Positions 1 to 7,839 of a DNA stretch of 9,644 nucleotides are shown piece by piece. Location of the stretch: the NCBI GenBank assembly GCA_019245555.1, contig JAFARH010000258.1, forward strand, positions 1 through 9,644, given 5' to 3'. The position numbers and the translations under genes were made by a program. A model generated the notes under the pieces. It searched no databases, had not been told where the DNA came from, and worked only from the letters and a program-made list of their open reading frames with translations. Within the stretch, counting starts at the first letter, position 1. Each line of letters opens with the position of its first letter. This DNA comes from Betaproteobacteria bacterium. GTDB lineage: Bacteria; Pseudomonadota; Gammaproteobacteria; Burkholderiales; SG8-39.

Positions 1-655
<655 letters not shown>

Positions 656-666
<11 letters not shown>

Positions 667-2659
667 AGCCACGCTGCTCGTCGAGCTCCTCACCGAAGAG
701 CTGCCGCCGAAATCGCTGCGCGCGCTTTCCGAGGCCTTTGCTACGCATGTGGCCCAGGCGCTCGCGAAGGCGCAGCTGGCTGGCGCATCACCGACGGTGT
801 TTGCGACCCCCCGGCGCCTCGCGTTCACCGTCGCAGACGTCGCGGCGAGCGCAGCGGGACGCGAGAGCGAAGTCACCGGCCCGTCTGCTAGCGCGCCGGC
901 GAATGCAATCGCCGGATTTGCGCGCAAACATGGGCTGACGCCAGAGCAACTGGAGAAGCGCGACACGCCGAAAGGCCCAGTGATGCTTGCGCGCGTGAAA
1001 ACCAAGGGCGCGGTGCTGGATGAGCTCCTTGCCGGGATGGTCGAGGAGGCGCTCAAGGCGCTGCCGATTCCGAAAATCATGCGCTGGGGCAGCGGCGACG
1101 CGCAGTTCGTGCGGCCGGTGCATGGACTCGTGATGCTGCACGGCGAACGCGTCGTGGCGGGCAGCGTGCTCGGGATCAGCGCTGGCCGCAGCACGGTAGG
1201 CCACCGCTTCCTGAGCGCCAGCGCAATCAGCGTGCACAAAGCCGACGGATATGCGGCACAGCTTCAGAACGAAGGGAAGGTCATCGCGTCGTTCGCGGCA
1301 CGCCGCGCCGAGATCGAGCGCCAACTCAAAGCCGCGGCAGCGAAGGAATCGGCCGACCTCGGCGGCTATGCCGACCTTTTGGATGAAGTCACGGCGCTCG
1401 TCGAATTCCCGCAGGTCTACGGCGGCGGCTTCGACCGTGCGTTCCTGGAAGTGCCCGCCGAGTGCCTGATCCTTACCATGCGGCAGAACCAGAAATACTT
1501 TCCGCTCTTCGACGGCAAGGGCCACCTGCAGCCGCGCTTCCTCATCGTCTCCAATATGGTGGTCGCCGACCCGCGCCACATCGTGGGCGGCAACGAGCGC
1601 GTGGTGCGCCCTCGCCTGGAAGACGCCCGCTTCTTCTACAACCAGGATCGAAAGACACGGCTCGAAGCCCGTGTGCCGCAGCTCGGCAAGGTCGTCTACC
1701 ACGCCAAGCTTGGCAGTCAGCTCGAAAGAGTCGAGCGGATACAGCTCCTGGCCGGCAAGATCGCTCGCACGATCAAGGCGGACGCGGCGCTTGCAGAGCG
1801 AGCGGCGTGGCTCTCGAAAGCCGATTTGCTCACGGGCATGGTTGGCGAGTTTCCGGAGCTGCAAGGCGTAATGGGCCGGTACTACGCAACTCAAGATGCC
1901 GAGCCCAAGGAAGTCTCGGCAGCAATCGATCAGCACTATCGGCCCCGCTTCGCGGGTGATGCCCTGCCGGAAAATCCGGTCGCATGCGCGGTTGCGCTTG
2001 CGGACAAGCTGGATTCGCTCATTGGTCTCTTCAGCATTGGACAGACGCCCACCGGCGAGCGCGACCCATTCGGACTCCGGCGCGCAGCGCTCGGTGTCGT
2101 TCGAATCGTCGTGGAGCGCCAGTTGCCGATGCGCCTGCCTGATCTCGTCAAAGCCGACGTCCAGAACTTCATTTATGACCGGGCGCGCGGCTACTTCCGC
2201 GAGCAGGGCTACTCGGCGAACGAAGTCGAAGCCGTCTTCAGCCTCAATCCGGCCGAGCTCGCGCTGGTGCCGAAGGCGCTGGAGGCGGTGCGAGCGTTCT
2301 CGGCACTGCCGGAGGCGGAGAGCCTCGCTGCTGCAAACAAGCGCATCGGCAACATCCTCAAGCAGGCCGGGACCGTGCCGACGGATTTCGATCCGGCGCT
2401 GATGGTGCTGCCCGAGGAGAAAAGCCTCGCAAGCACCTTCGGCAAGCTGCAGCCCGACGTCGACAAGGCTTTCGGTGCGCTCGACTACACGGGCGCGCTG
2501 CGCGCGCTGGCGAGCCTCAAGACGCCGGTGGATGCCTTCTTCGACAAGGTGATGGTGATGGACAAGGATCCGAAAGTACGGGCGAACCGCATCGGCTTCC
2601 TCGGCCGGCTGCACGGCACCATGAATCGCATCGCCGATCTCTCCAAGCTCGCCACATGA
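656..2659 (+). CDS. glyS: Glycyl-tRNA synthetase beta subunit
   Basis: This is the partner of GlyQ. It supplies tRNA recognition, including the anticodon-binding end, in the alpha2beta2 enzyme. The protein has 667 residues against 689 in E. coli. The start is ATG 656 ([21 protein letters not shown]), which matches the family N-terminus. The frame stays open upstream to 533, but that part lies inside glyQ and is not GlyS-like. Landmarks in order are TPRRLAF at 51-57, FVRPVHG near 151-157, [14 protein letters not shown] near 275, [16 protein letters not shown] near 312, the HD-like middle region with [18 protein letters not shown] near 395 and YRPRFAGD near 430, [12 protein letters not shown] near 468, and a C-terminal DALR-type region ending [19 protein letters not shown]. 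No clear Shine-Dalgarno precedes the ATG, which fits coupling to glyQ through the 11-bp overlap. The stop shares an ATGA with gmhB. Confidence 0.97.
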
Positions 2660-3189
2660 AGCTCGTCATCCTCGACCGCGACGGCACGATCAACCACGAC
2701 AGCGACCATTACATCAAGTCGCTCGAGGAGTGGCGGCCGATCAAGGGATCGATCGAAGCGATCGCGCGCTTGACGCAGGCGGATTACCGAGTCGTGGTGG
2801 CGACGAACCAGTCGGCGATCTCGCGCGGACTCATCACCACGCGGGGTCTCTTCGAGATCCACGAGGCGTTGCAGCGCGCCGCGGTGCAGGCAGGCGGGCG
2901 CGTCGATGCATTCTTCTTCTGTCCGCACACCGAGACCGCCAATTGCCAGTGCCGCAAACCCAAGCCCGGCATGCTGCTCGAGGTCGCACAGCGCTTCAAC
3001 GTATCGCTGAAGGACACCTATATGGTGGGTGACTCGCTCAAGGACCTGCAGGCTGCGGTCGCCGCCGGCGCAAGACCGGTACTGGTCCTCACCGGCAAAG
3101 GCAAGAAGACGCAGGCCGATGGAAAGCTTCCGCAGAGCACGCAGGTCTTTCCCGATCTCGCCGCGTTCGCCGATCATCTGGCTCCATGA
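2656..3189 (+). CDS. gmhB: D-glycero-D-manno-heptose 1,7-bisphosphate 7-phosphatase (HAD family)
   Basis: This cytoplasmic HAD phosphatase removes the 7-phosphate of heptose bisphosphate on the way to ADP-heptose, the precursor of the LPS inner core. The protein has 177 residues. HAD motif I is LDRDGTI with nucleophile D7 and acid/base D9. Motif II is ATNQS (T50). Basic residues R100-K101 precede KPGM, and motif IV is MVGDSLKD with D126 and D130. A zinc site is visible as C89-P-H91 and C97-Q-C99. E. coli GmhB has about 12 residues between the His and the third ligand; here there are 5, as in the shorter-loop forms and HisB-N. HisB-N is the main alternative, but there is no fused dehydratase and no histidine gene nearby. 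The ATG at 2656 overlaps the glyS stop by 4 bp, so translation is probably coupled. The preferred sugar anomer cannot be read from the sequence. Confidence 0.9.
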   Translation: MKLVILDRDGTINHDSDHYIKSLEEWRPIKGSIEAIARLTQADYRVVVATNQSAISRGLITTRGLFEIHEALQRAAVQAGGRVDAFFFCPHTETANCQCRKPKPGMLLEVAQRFNVSLKDTYMVGDSLKDLQAAVAAGARPVLVLTGKGKKTQADGKLPQSTQVFPDLAAFADHLAP

Positions 3190-3890
3190 TGTTGCTGCGT
3201 TCGGTGCTCTTCGCGGCGGCGCTCGTCCTCGTCACGCCGCCGTATGCGCTCATCGCGCTCTTAACCTTCCCGCTTCCTCGATGGGTGCGCTACCGGATCA
3301 TCTCCGGCTGGTCGATGCTCGTCGTTTGGCTCGCAAGAGCGATCCTCGGCATCCACTGGCGAATCGAGGGGCGCGAGCATTTGCCTTCCAGGCCGGCGGT
3401 GATTCTCGCGAAGCACCAGTCGGCGTGGGAAACGATGGCCTTCCAGCTCTTCTTTCCGCCGCAGGTGCATGTGCTGAAGCGCGAGCTCCTGTGGATTCCG
3501 TTCTTCGGCTGGGGCCTCGCGCTCATGAGCCCGATCGCGATCGATCGCTCCCGCGGCGTGAAGGCGCTGCGCGCGATTGCGCGACGCGGGCGTGAACGGC
3601 TAGAACAGGGATTCTGGGTCGTGGTGTTTCCGGAAGGCACGCGAGTGCGGCCGGGTGAGCGGCGCCCGTATCAGCTGGGCGGCGCTTGGCTTGCGGCGGC
3701 AGCGGGTGCGCCGGTAGTGCCAGTCGCGCATAACGCGGGCCTCGTCTGGCCGCGCAATGCGTTCCTGAAGCGCTCCGGCACGGTGATCGTGCGCATCGGG
3801 CCGGTCATCGACGCGACTGGGCGCGACCCGAAGGTACTCAACGATATGGCGGAAGCGTGGATCGAGGAACAACAGAAGGCACTCTGCTGA
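3186..3890 (+). CDS. plsC: PlsC-like lysophospholipid acyltransferase (1-acylglycerol-3-phosphate acyltransferase family)
   Basis: This is an inner-membrane acyltransferase of the PlsC/LPLAT family, which usually acylates 1-acyl-glycerol-3-phosphate to phosphatidic acid. It has 234 residues. The N-terminus holds a strong hydrophobic segment (about 5-30) and a second at about 40-56. Motif I is KHQSAWET, with H77 and E82, so it is HX4E where the textbook form is HX4D. Motif II is near RELLWIPFFGWGL (99-111), followed by AIDRSRG. Motif III is VFPEGTR (147-153), and motif IV is APVVPVAHNAG (175-185). The start at ATG 3186 overlaps the gmhB stop by 4 bp; a second ATG follows directly at 3189 and cannot be excluded. 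Family membership is secure. The exact acceptor (lysophosphatidic acid or another lysolipid) is inferred, since HX4E paralogues coexist with canonical PlsC in some genomes. Confidence 0.85.
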   Translation: MMLLRSVLFAAALVLVTPPYALIALLTFPLPRWVRYRIISGWSMLVVWLARAILGIHWRIEGREHLPSRPAVILAKHQSAWETMAFQLFFPPQVHVLKRELLWIPFFGWGLALMSPIAIDRSRGVKALRAIARRGRERLEQGFWVVVFPEGTRVRPGERRPYQLGGAWLAAAAGAPVVPVAHNAGLVWPRNAFLKRSGTVIVRIGPVIDATGRDPKVLNDMAEAWIEEQQKALC

Positions 3891-4576
3891 TCGAGCTGGG
3901 CGGCCGGCCGATCGAGTACCGCTTCGCGCGGCGCCGTCGGCGCACGCTCGGCATCACCATCGACGCCAACGGGCTGCGCGTCGCGGCGCCGCTGCGCGCC
4001 TCGTGGCGCGAGGTCGAGCGCTTCATGCACGACAAGGAAGGGTGGATCCTGCGCAAGCTCGATGAATGGGCTGCCACGCCACGCGGCCATGTGCTCCGTG
4101 GAGAGACGGGAGAGGTCGTGCCGGTGTTCGGCGTGCCGCGTGTCATCGAGGTGCGCAAAGGCCGGCGCCGGGTCGAGGACGTCGATGGGCGCCTCCTCAT
4201 CTCATCACGCGGACGGACGCTCGACGTGCTCATCGCCTGGCTCAAGACCCAGACCTTGGCACGGCTGCGCCCGCGAGCCGCGCACTACTCCGCCCTGCTC
4301 GCTTTGCCAGCGCCGACGGTCGGCATCTCGAACGCGCGCACGCAGTGGGGCGTGTGCACCGATCGCGGCGCGATTCGCCTGTCGTGGCGCCTCGCCCACA
4401 TCGATCCGGTGCTGGGCGACTACGTCGTCGCGCACGAAGTCGCGCACCTGGTCGAGCTCAACCATTCACGCCGCTACTGGAGCCTCCTCGAGCGGCTCTA
4501 TCCCGGCTGGCGCGAGGCGCGCGAGCGCCTCGAGCTTTCCGCCCGTACACTGCCCATCCTGAGAGGGAAACGATGA
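3857..4576 (+). CDS. YgjP-like zinc metalloprotein (DUF45, HExxH)
   Basis: This is a 239-residue protein of the YgjP/DUF45 family (often annotated as an M48-like metallopeptidase). The zinc signature is in the C-terminal third: H193-E-V-A-H197 with a likely third ligand H203 in LNHSRRYW, preceded by RTQWGVC (161-167) and the IRLSWRLAH strand. The family usually has WGSC; here V166 replaces the Ser. The N-terminal half is basic (ARRRRRT at 24-30) and has no signal peptide or membrane segment, so the protein is probably cytoplasmic. The start is GTG 3857, inside the end of plsC (34-bp overlap). It has no well-spaced Shine-Dalgarno, and the next ATG (residue 57) would remove conserved sequence; a CTG at 3884 or 3887 is also possible. 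Function is not settled: I recall an E. coli homologue described as a UTP pyrophosphatase, so peptidase activity should not be assumed. Confidence 0.85.
   Translation: MDRGTTEGTLLIELGGRPIEYRFARRRRRTLGITIDANGLRVAAPLRASWREVERFMHDKEGWILRKLDEWAATPRGHVLRGETGEVVPVFGVPRVIEVRKGRRRVEDVDGRLLISSRGRTLDVLIAWLKTQTLARLRPRAAHYSALLALPAPTVGISNARTQWGVCTDRGAIRLSWRLAHIDPVLGDYVVAHEVAHLVELNHSRRYWSLLERLYPGWREARERLELSARTLPILRGKR
4561..4567 (+). promoter_or_regulatory. Ribosome binding site of gloA
   Basis: GAGAGGG lies five bases before ATG 4573, inside the end of the preceding YgjP-like gene. It is the clearest Shine-Dalgarno in the plus-strand operon and fixes the gloA start, although the frame is open upstream as far as 4066. 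Confidence 0.65.
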
Positions 4577-4956
4577 GATTCCTGCACACCATGCTCCGCG
4601 TCGGCGACATGCAGCGCTCCGTCCGGTTCTATACCGAGGTGCTCGGTATGAAGCTGCTCCGAACCACCGACCGGCCGGAACAAAAATACTCGCTCGCGTT
4701 CGTCGGCTATGACGATGAGAAGCGCCAGGCGGTTCTCGAACTGACCTACAACTACGGCGTCGATCGCTACGAGCTCGGCAACGCCTTCGGCCACGTCGCG
4801 ATCGGCGTGCCGGACGTGAAGTCAGCCTGCGACAAGGTGCGCACCAACGGCGGCAAAGTGACGCGCGAGCCGGGTCCGGTGAAAGGCGGAACGTCCGTGA
4901 TCGCCTTCGTCGAAGACCCCGACGGCTACAAGATCGAGTTCATCCAGACGAGCTGA
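4573..4956 (+). CDS. gloA: Lactoylglutathione lyase (glyoxalase I)
   Basis: This cytoplasmic enzyme isomerises the hemithioacetal of methylglyoxal and glutathione to S-lactoylglutathione, which glyoxalase II then hydrolyses. The protein has 127 residues (E. coli 135). It is a single vicinal-oxygen-chelate unit: [20 protein letters not shown] at the start, then [19 protein letters not shown], the GHVAIGV strand and [11 protein letters not shown]. The four metal ligands fall at H5, E56, H74 and E122, the same numbers as in E. coli GloA. The protein is also short and lacks the insertions of the Zn-type enzymes, so a Ni/Co-activated form is expected. The ATG at 4573 overlaps the upstream stop by 4 bp and has a good Shine-Dalgarno. 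It is the last gene of the plus-strand operon, and its final 17 bp overlap the end of rsmA on the other strand. Confidence 0.95.
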   Translation: MRFLHTMLRVGDMQRSVRFYTEVLGMKLLRTTDRPEQKYSLAFVGYDDEKRQAVLELTYNYGVDRYELGNAFGHVAIGVPDVKSACDKVRTNGGKVTREPGPVKGGTSVIAFVEDPDGYKIEFIQTS

Positions 4957-5710
4957 TGCGCGCGTAGTCCTGCGGCGAGAGGTTCTCCGGCCGCAGCTGC
5001 GGATCGATTCCCACTCGTGCGAAGTCGATGCCGGGCAGCGCGTTGCGCAATTGCTTGCGCCGTGCCGAGAACGCCTTGCGAAGGAGCTCATCGTCCACGT
5101 GCAGCGGCCGCGCAAGCGGCACAAGGCGCACCACCGCCGATTCCACCTTCGGTGGCGGGCGAAAGGCACCCTTCGCGACGGTGAACAATTTCTCCATGGC
5201 GAAGCGCGCCTGCAGTGCGACGGAGAGCCTGCCGTACTCGGCGGTTGAGGGCGCGGCGACCATGCGCTCCACCACCTCGAGCTGCAGCATGAAGTGCATG
5301 TCGCGCACGCGGCTCGCGTATTGCGCGAGGTGAAAGAGAAACGGCGTCGAGATGTTGTAGGGAAGATTGCCGACGAGGCGCAGGCCGGCGGGGAAGCGCG
5401 CAAAGTCGAACTCGAGTGCGTCGGCGCAATGCACGGTGAGCTTGAAGGGCGGAAAGCGCGCCGCCAGCTCGGCGGCGAGATCGCGATCGACTTCGACGGC
5501 CTCGAGCTTGTCGGCCCGCTCGATGAGCGGCGCGGTCAGCGCACCTTCGCCGGGGCCGATCTCCACGAGCAAATCGTTGGGGGCGGGAGCAATGGCATCC
5601 ACGATGCGCGCCAGCACGCGCGGGTCATGCAGGAAGTGCTGGCCGAACCGCTTACGCGGTCTGTGTGAGCTCGACGGCAAGCTTGAGAGCCTCGCCAAGG
5701 CTCGACGCAT
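4940..5710 (-). CDS. rsmA: 16S rRNA (adenine1518-N6/adenine1519-N6) dimethyltransferase
   Basis: RsmA (KsgA) dimethylates two adjacent adenines in the 3'-terminal hairpin of 16S rRNA late in 30S assembly, using S-adenosylmethionine. Taking ATG 5710 as start gives 256 residues (E. coli 273). Motifs are [10 protein letters not shown] (18-27), the SAM-binding [11 protein letters not shown] (49-59), EVDRD, the catalytic [15 protein letters not shown] (114-128) with the N-L-P-Y signature of N6-adenine methyltransferases, and the C-terminal [13 protein letters not shown] (213-225). The start is uncertain: an ATG at 5749 would overlap pdxA by 98 bp and adds sequence unlike the family; TTG 5680 gives a 246-residue protein beginning nearer the conserved block and has GCGAGG nine bases upstream. 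The gene overlaps pdxA by 59 bp (29 bp with the TTG) and ends inside the convergent gloA. It is last in the lptD-surA-pdxA-rsmA order; no apaG follows. Confidence 0.93.
   Translation of the reverse strand: MRRALARLSSLPSSSHRPRKRFGQHFLHDPRVLARIVDAIAPAPNDLLVEIGPGEGALTAPLIERADKLEAVEVDRDLAAELAARFPPFKLTVHCADALEFDFARFPAGLRLVGNLPYNISTPFLFHLAQYASRVRDMHFMLQLEVVERMVAAPSTAEYGRLSVALQARFAMEKLFTVAKGAFRPPPKVESAVVRLVPLARPLHVDDELLRKAFSARRKQLRNALPGIDFARVGIDPQLRPENLSPQDYARISSSG
4970..4996 (+). terminator. Candidate hairpin just after gloA, without a U-tract
   Basis: CTGCGGC (4970-4976) pairs with GCCGCAG (4990-4996), and GAGA (4977-4980) pairs with TCTC (4984-4987). This leaves a GGT loop and a two-base bulge (CG, 4988-4989): 11 pairs in all, starting 14 bases after the gloA stop. 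No T-run follows on either strand, so it is not a classical intrinsic terminator. It lies inside the rsmA coding sequence, where GC-rich stems arise by chance, so it may instead only protect the 3' end or mean nothing. Confidence 0.3.
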
Positions 5711-6566
5711 CGGCGCGCCCGGTGCCGGCGAGATCGAGCGCGGTGCCATGGTCGACCGAGGTGCGGATGAATGGCAGGCCGAGCGTGATGTTCACGCCCC
5801 GGCCGAAACTTGCGTACTTGAGCACGGGCAGTCCCTGGTCGTGGTACATCGCGAGCACTGCGTCGGCGTGCTTTACACGCTCTGGCACAAACAACGTGTC
5901 AGCCGGGATCGGCCCCTTGGCATCGATGCCCGCCGCAACGGCATCAGCGATCGCGGGCGTGATGGCATCGATATCTTCCCTACCCATATGCCCCGACTCG
6001 CCGCTATGCGGGTTGAGACCTGCGACAAGGATGCGTGGCCGGGCGATGCGAAAGCGGCGCTTGAGATCCGCATCCAGCACACGTAAAACGGTGAGGACGC
6101 CCTTTCGCGTGATGGCGCGCGGCACCTCGGTCAGCGGCAGGTGCGTCGTGGCGAGCGCGACGCGCAGTCCCCCGCCAACCAGCATCATCACGACATCGGA
6201 CGTCTTCGAGTGCTCAGCGAGATATTCGGTGTGGCCGGTGAACGCGATGCCGGCGTCGTTTATCACGCTCTTCTGCACCGGCGCCGTCACCATGGCGGCG
6301 TATTCGCCGGTCATGCAGCCGCGGATCGCGCGATCGAGCACCGCAAGCACGTAACGCGCGTTCGCCGGATCGAGCTTGCCAGGCGTCACCGGCCGCGCGA
6401 GCGGCACATGCTCGACGTTCGGCGCCCCCTTGAGGAGCGTGCGATCGCCGATGACGACGACGTCCGCGTGCGCAGCGAGGCGCACGCACAACTCGGGGCC
6501 GATACCGGCGGGCTCGCCCGATGTGAGGGCGATGATTGGCGCTTTTCTCTTTCTATCGCTCGTCAA
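5652..6566 (-). CDS. pdxA: 4-hydroxythreonine-4-phosphate dehydrogenase
   Basis: PdxA oxidises 4-phosphohydroxy-L-threonine with NAD(P); the product decarboxylates and is used by PdxJ in the DXP-dependent pathway to pyridoxal phosphate. The protein has 304 residues (E. coli 329). It begins with the family block [13 protein letters not shown] (13-25), followed by [22 protein letters not shown] (93-114). The three divalent-metal ligands are visible as H142 (ATTHLP), H187 (LNPHSGE) and H242 ([11 protein letters not shown]). [24 protein letters not shown] near the C-terminus is also diagnostic. The start is a TTG at 6566 with only a weak Shine-Dalgarno and no ATG near the conserved N-terminus. 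It lies 14 bp inside surA, so expression probably depends on coupling. The shorter length relative to E. coli comes from the region between the N-terminal block and the VTAPV block, not from a truncation. Confidence 0.96.
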   Translation of the reverse strand: MTSDRKRKAPIIALTSGEPAGIGPELCVRLAAHADVVVIGDRTLLKGAPNVEHVPLARPVTPGKLDPANARYVLAVLDRAIRGCMTGEYAAMVTAPVQKSVINDAGIAFTGHTEYLAEHSKTSDVVMMLVGGGLRVALATTHLPLTEVPRAITRKGVLTVLRVLDADLKRRFRIARPRILVAGLNPHSGESGHMGREDIDAITPAIADAVAAGIDAKGPIPADTLFVPERVKHADAVLAMYHDQGLPVLKYASFGRGVNITLGLPFIRTSVDHGTALDLAGTGRADASSLGEALKLAVELTQTA

Positions 6567-7839
6567 GCCGCAGCTCGACGTAGGTCTGATCGCGCAGCTG
6601 GCGCAGCCACTCCTGGTAGGCCTCGTCGGCCTTGCGGTCGTGCAGCGCGTTGCGCGCCTGCATGCGCTTTCTTTCCGGCGAGACGTCGCTCGAGCGGCGC
6701 TCGAGGACCTGGATGAGGTGGTAGCCGAACGGCGTGCGTACCGGCTGGCTCACCTCGCCGATCTTCAGCTCCTCGTAGGCGCGCTCGAACTCGGGCACCG
6801 TGTCGCCCGGGTAGACCCAATCGAGCTCGCCACCGCGCGCCGCCGTGCCGTCGTCTGAATACGTGCGCGCGAGCTCGGCGAAGTCGGCGTTGCCGTTGAC
6901 GATGCGATCGCGAATATCCATGAGCTTGCGGCGCGCCTCGTTCTCGGACACTGCCTCGTTCGTGCGGAGGAGAATGTGGCGCACCCGCGTCTGCTTGACC
7001 GGTGCCTCGACGCCGGCGCCGCGGCGATCGACGAGCTCGAGGATATGGAAGCCGGCGGGGCTTCGCAGCGGCTCGCTCACCTGCCCGGGCTGCAGCTTCA
7101 TCAGCGTCTCGGAGAAAAGCTCGGGTAGCCGGTCCTGGCCGCGCCAGCCGATCACGCCGCCCTGCAGCGCATCGGGTGCGTCGGAATAGCTGGCGGCGAC
7201 ACGCCCGAACGGCGCACCGCCCTTGAGCTCGCCCAGCGCCAGGTCGGCGCGCTCGCGCGCCTGGCGAATGCGCTCGGGGCTCGCACCTTCCGGGACGCGG
7301 ATGAGGATGTGGGCGATGTTGTATTCGGTGTTGTCCGGCCGCGCCTTCGCCTGCTCGAGGAAGGTGTCGACTTCGGACTCGCTCACCTGCACGCGGTTCT
7401 CGACCTCGCGCTCGCGCAGGCGCGCCACGACCATCTGCTGGCGGATGTCGTTGCGCCAGGAGTCGAAGGACACCCCGTCGGACTCGAGTGTTCGGCGGAA
7501 CTCCGCGAGCGTCATGTTGTTCGACGCGGCGATGCGCTCCACCGCCTTGTCGACCTGCAGATCGTCGACGCGGATGCCGGATTCGCGTGCCATCTGCATT
7601 TGTGCCTTGTCAATGATGAGGCGCTCGAGCATCTGTCGCTCGAGTATCGGACGGTCGGGGGCCGGCGTGTTGCGGCGGCGGAGCTCCCGCTCGGCCTGGG
7701 CAACGGCAGCGTAGAGCTCCGAGTAGGTGATCACTTCCTTGTTGACGATCGCGACGATGCGATCGACTAGGACTACCGCGCGGGCCGGTGACGAGACGAT
7801 CGCCGCCAGCACGGCGGCGAGAAAGAGAATCTTGCGCAT
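6553..7839 (-). CDS. surA: Periplasmic chaperone and peptidyl-prolyl isomerase SurA
   Basis: SurA carries unfolded outer-membrane proteins, LptD among them, across the periplasm to the BAM complex. The protein has 428 residues, the same length as in E. coli. Residues 1-21 form a signal peptide (MRK, a hydrophobic core, then SSPARA before V22). The N-terminal chaperone domain begins [18 protein letters not shown]. Two parvulin domains follow: P1 at about 172-273 ([11 protein letters not shown] to [11 protein letters not shown]) and P2 at about 284-383 ([50 protein letters not shown]). A C-terminal helix after 390 completes the core. The ATG at 7839 shares one base with the lptD stop (TGATG) and has AGGTG five bases upstream. 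The frame is open further upstream inside lptD, but only this start gives a signal peptide. The position after lptD is the conserved arrangement; in E. coli the operon is under sigma-E. Confidence 0.97.
   Translation of the reverse strand: MRKILFLAAVLAAIVSSPARAVVLVDRIVAIVNKEVITYSELYAAVAQAERELRRRNTPAPDRPILERQMLERLIIDKAQMQMARESGIRVDDLQVDKAVERIAASNNMTLAEFRRTLESDGVSFDSWRNDIRQQMVVARLREREVENRVQVSESEVDTFLEQAKARPDNTEYNIAHILIRVPEGASPERIRQARERADLALGELKGGAPFGRVAASYSDAPDALQGGVIGWRGQDRLPELFSETLMKLQPGQVSEPLRSPAGFHILELVDRRGAGVEAPVKQTRVRHILLRTNEAVSENEARRKLMDIRDRIVNGNADFAELARTYSDDGTAARGGELDWVYPGDTVPEFERAYEELKIGEVSQPVRTPFGYHLIQVLERRSSDVSPERKRMQARNALHDRKADEAYQEWLRQLRDQTYVELRLDER

Noticed and set aside
788..2614. 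A 608-codon open frame on the minus strand, antisense to glyS
   Set aside because: It lies wholly within glyS, whose protein is unmistakable over its whole length. The antisense translation is rich in Arg, His and Glu with no recognisable family. Long antisense frames are expected opposite high-GC genes with strong third-position bias.
4066..4572. Upstream extension of the gloA frame that would fuse 169 residues to glyoxalase I
   Set aside because: It is an out-of-frame reading of the YgjP-like gene; ATG 4573 has a good Shine-Dalgarno and matches the family N-terminus.
4991..5002. Perfect 12-bp palindrome CCGCAGCTGCGG inside rsmA
   Set aside because: It has no loop, no neighbouring operator context and no second copy that I noticed; it overlaps the candidate hairpin stem and is most likely a chance GC-rich coding palindrome.
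5294..6716. Several plus-strand open frames antisense to rsmA and pdxA (for example 5367-6086, 5665-6354, 6141-6716)
   Set aside because: They translate to low-complexity Arg/Ser/Ala-rich sequence with no recognisable motif, while the minus-strand proteins are fully conserved.
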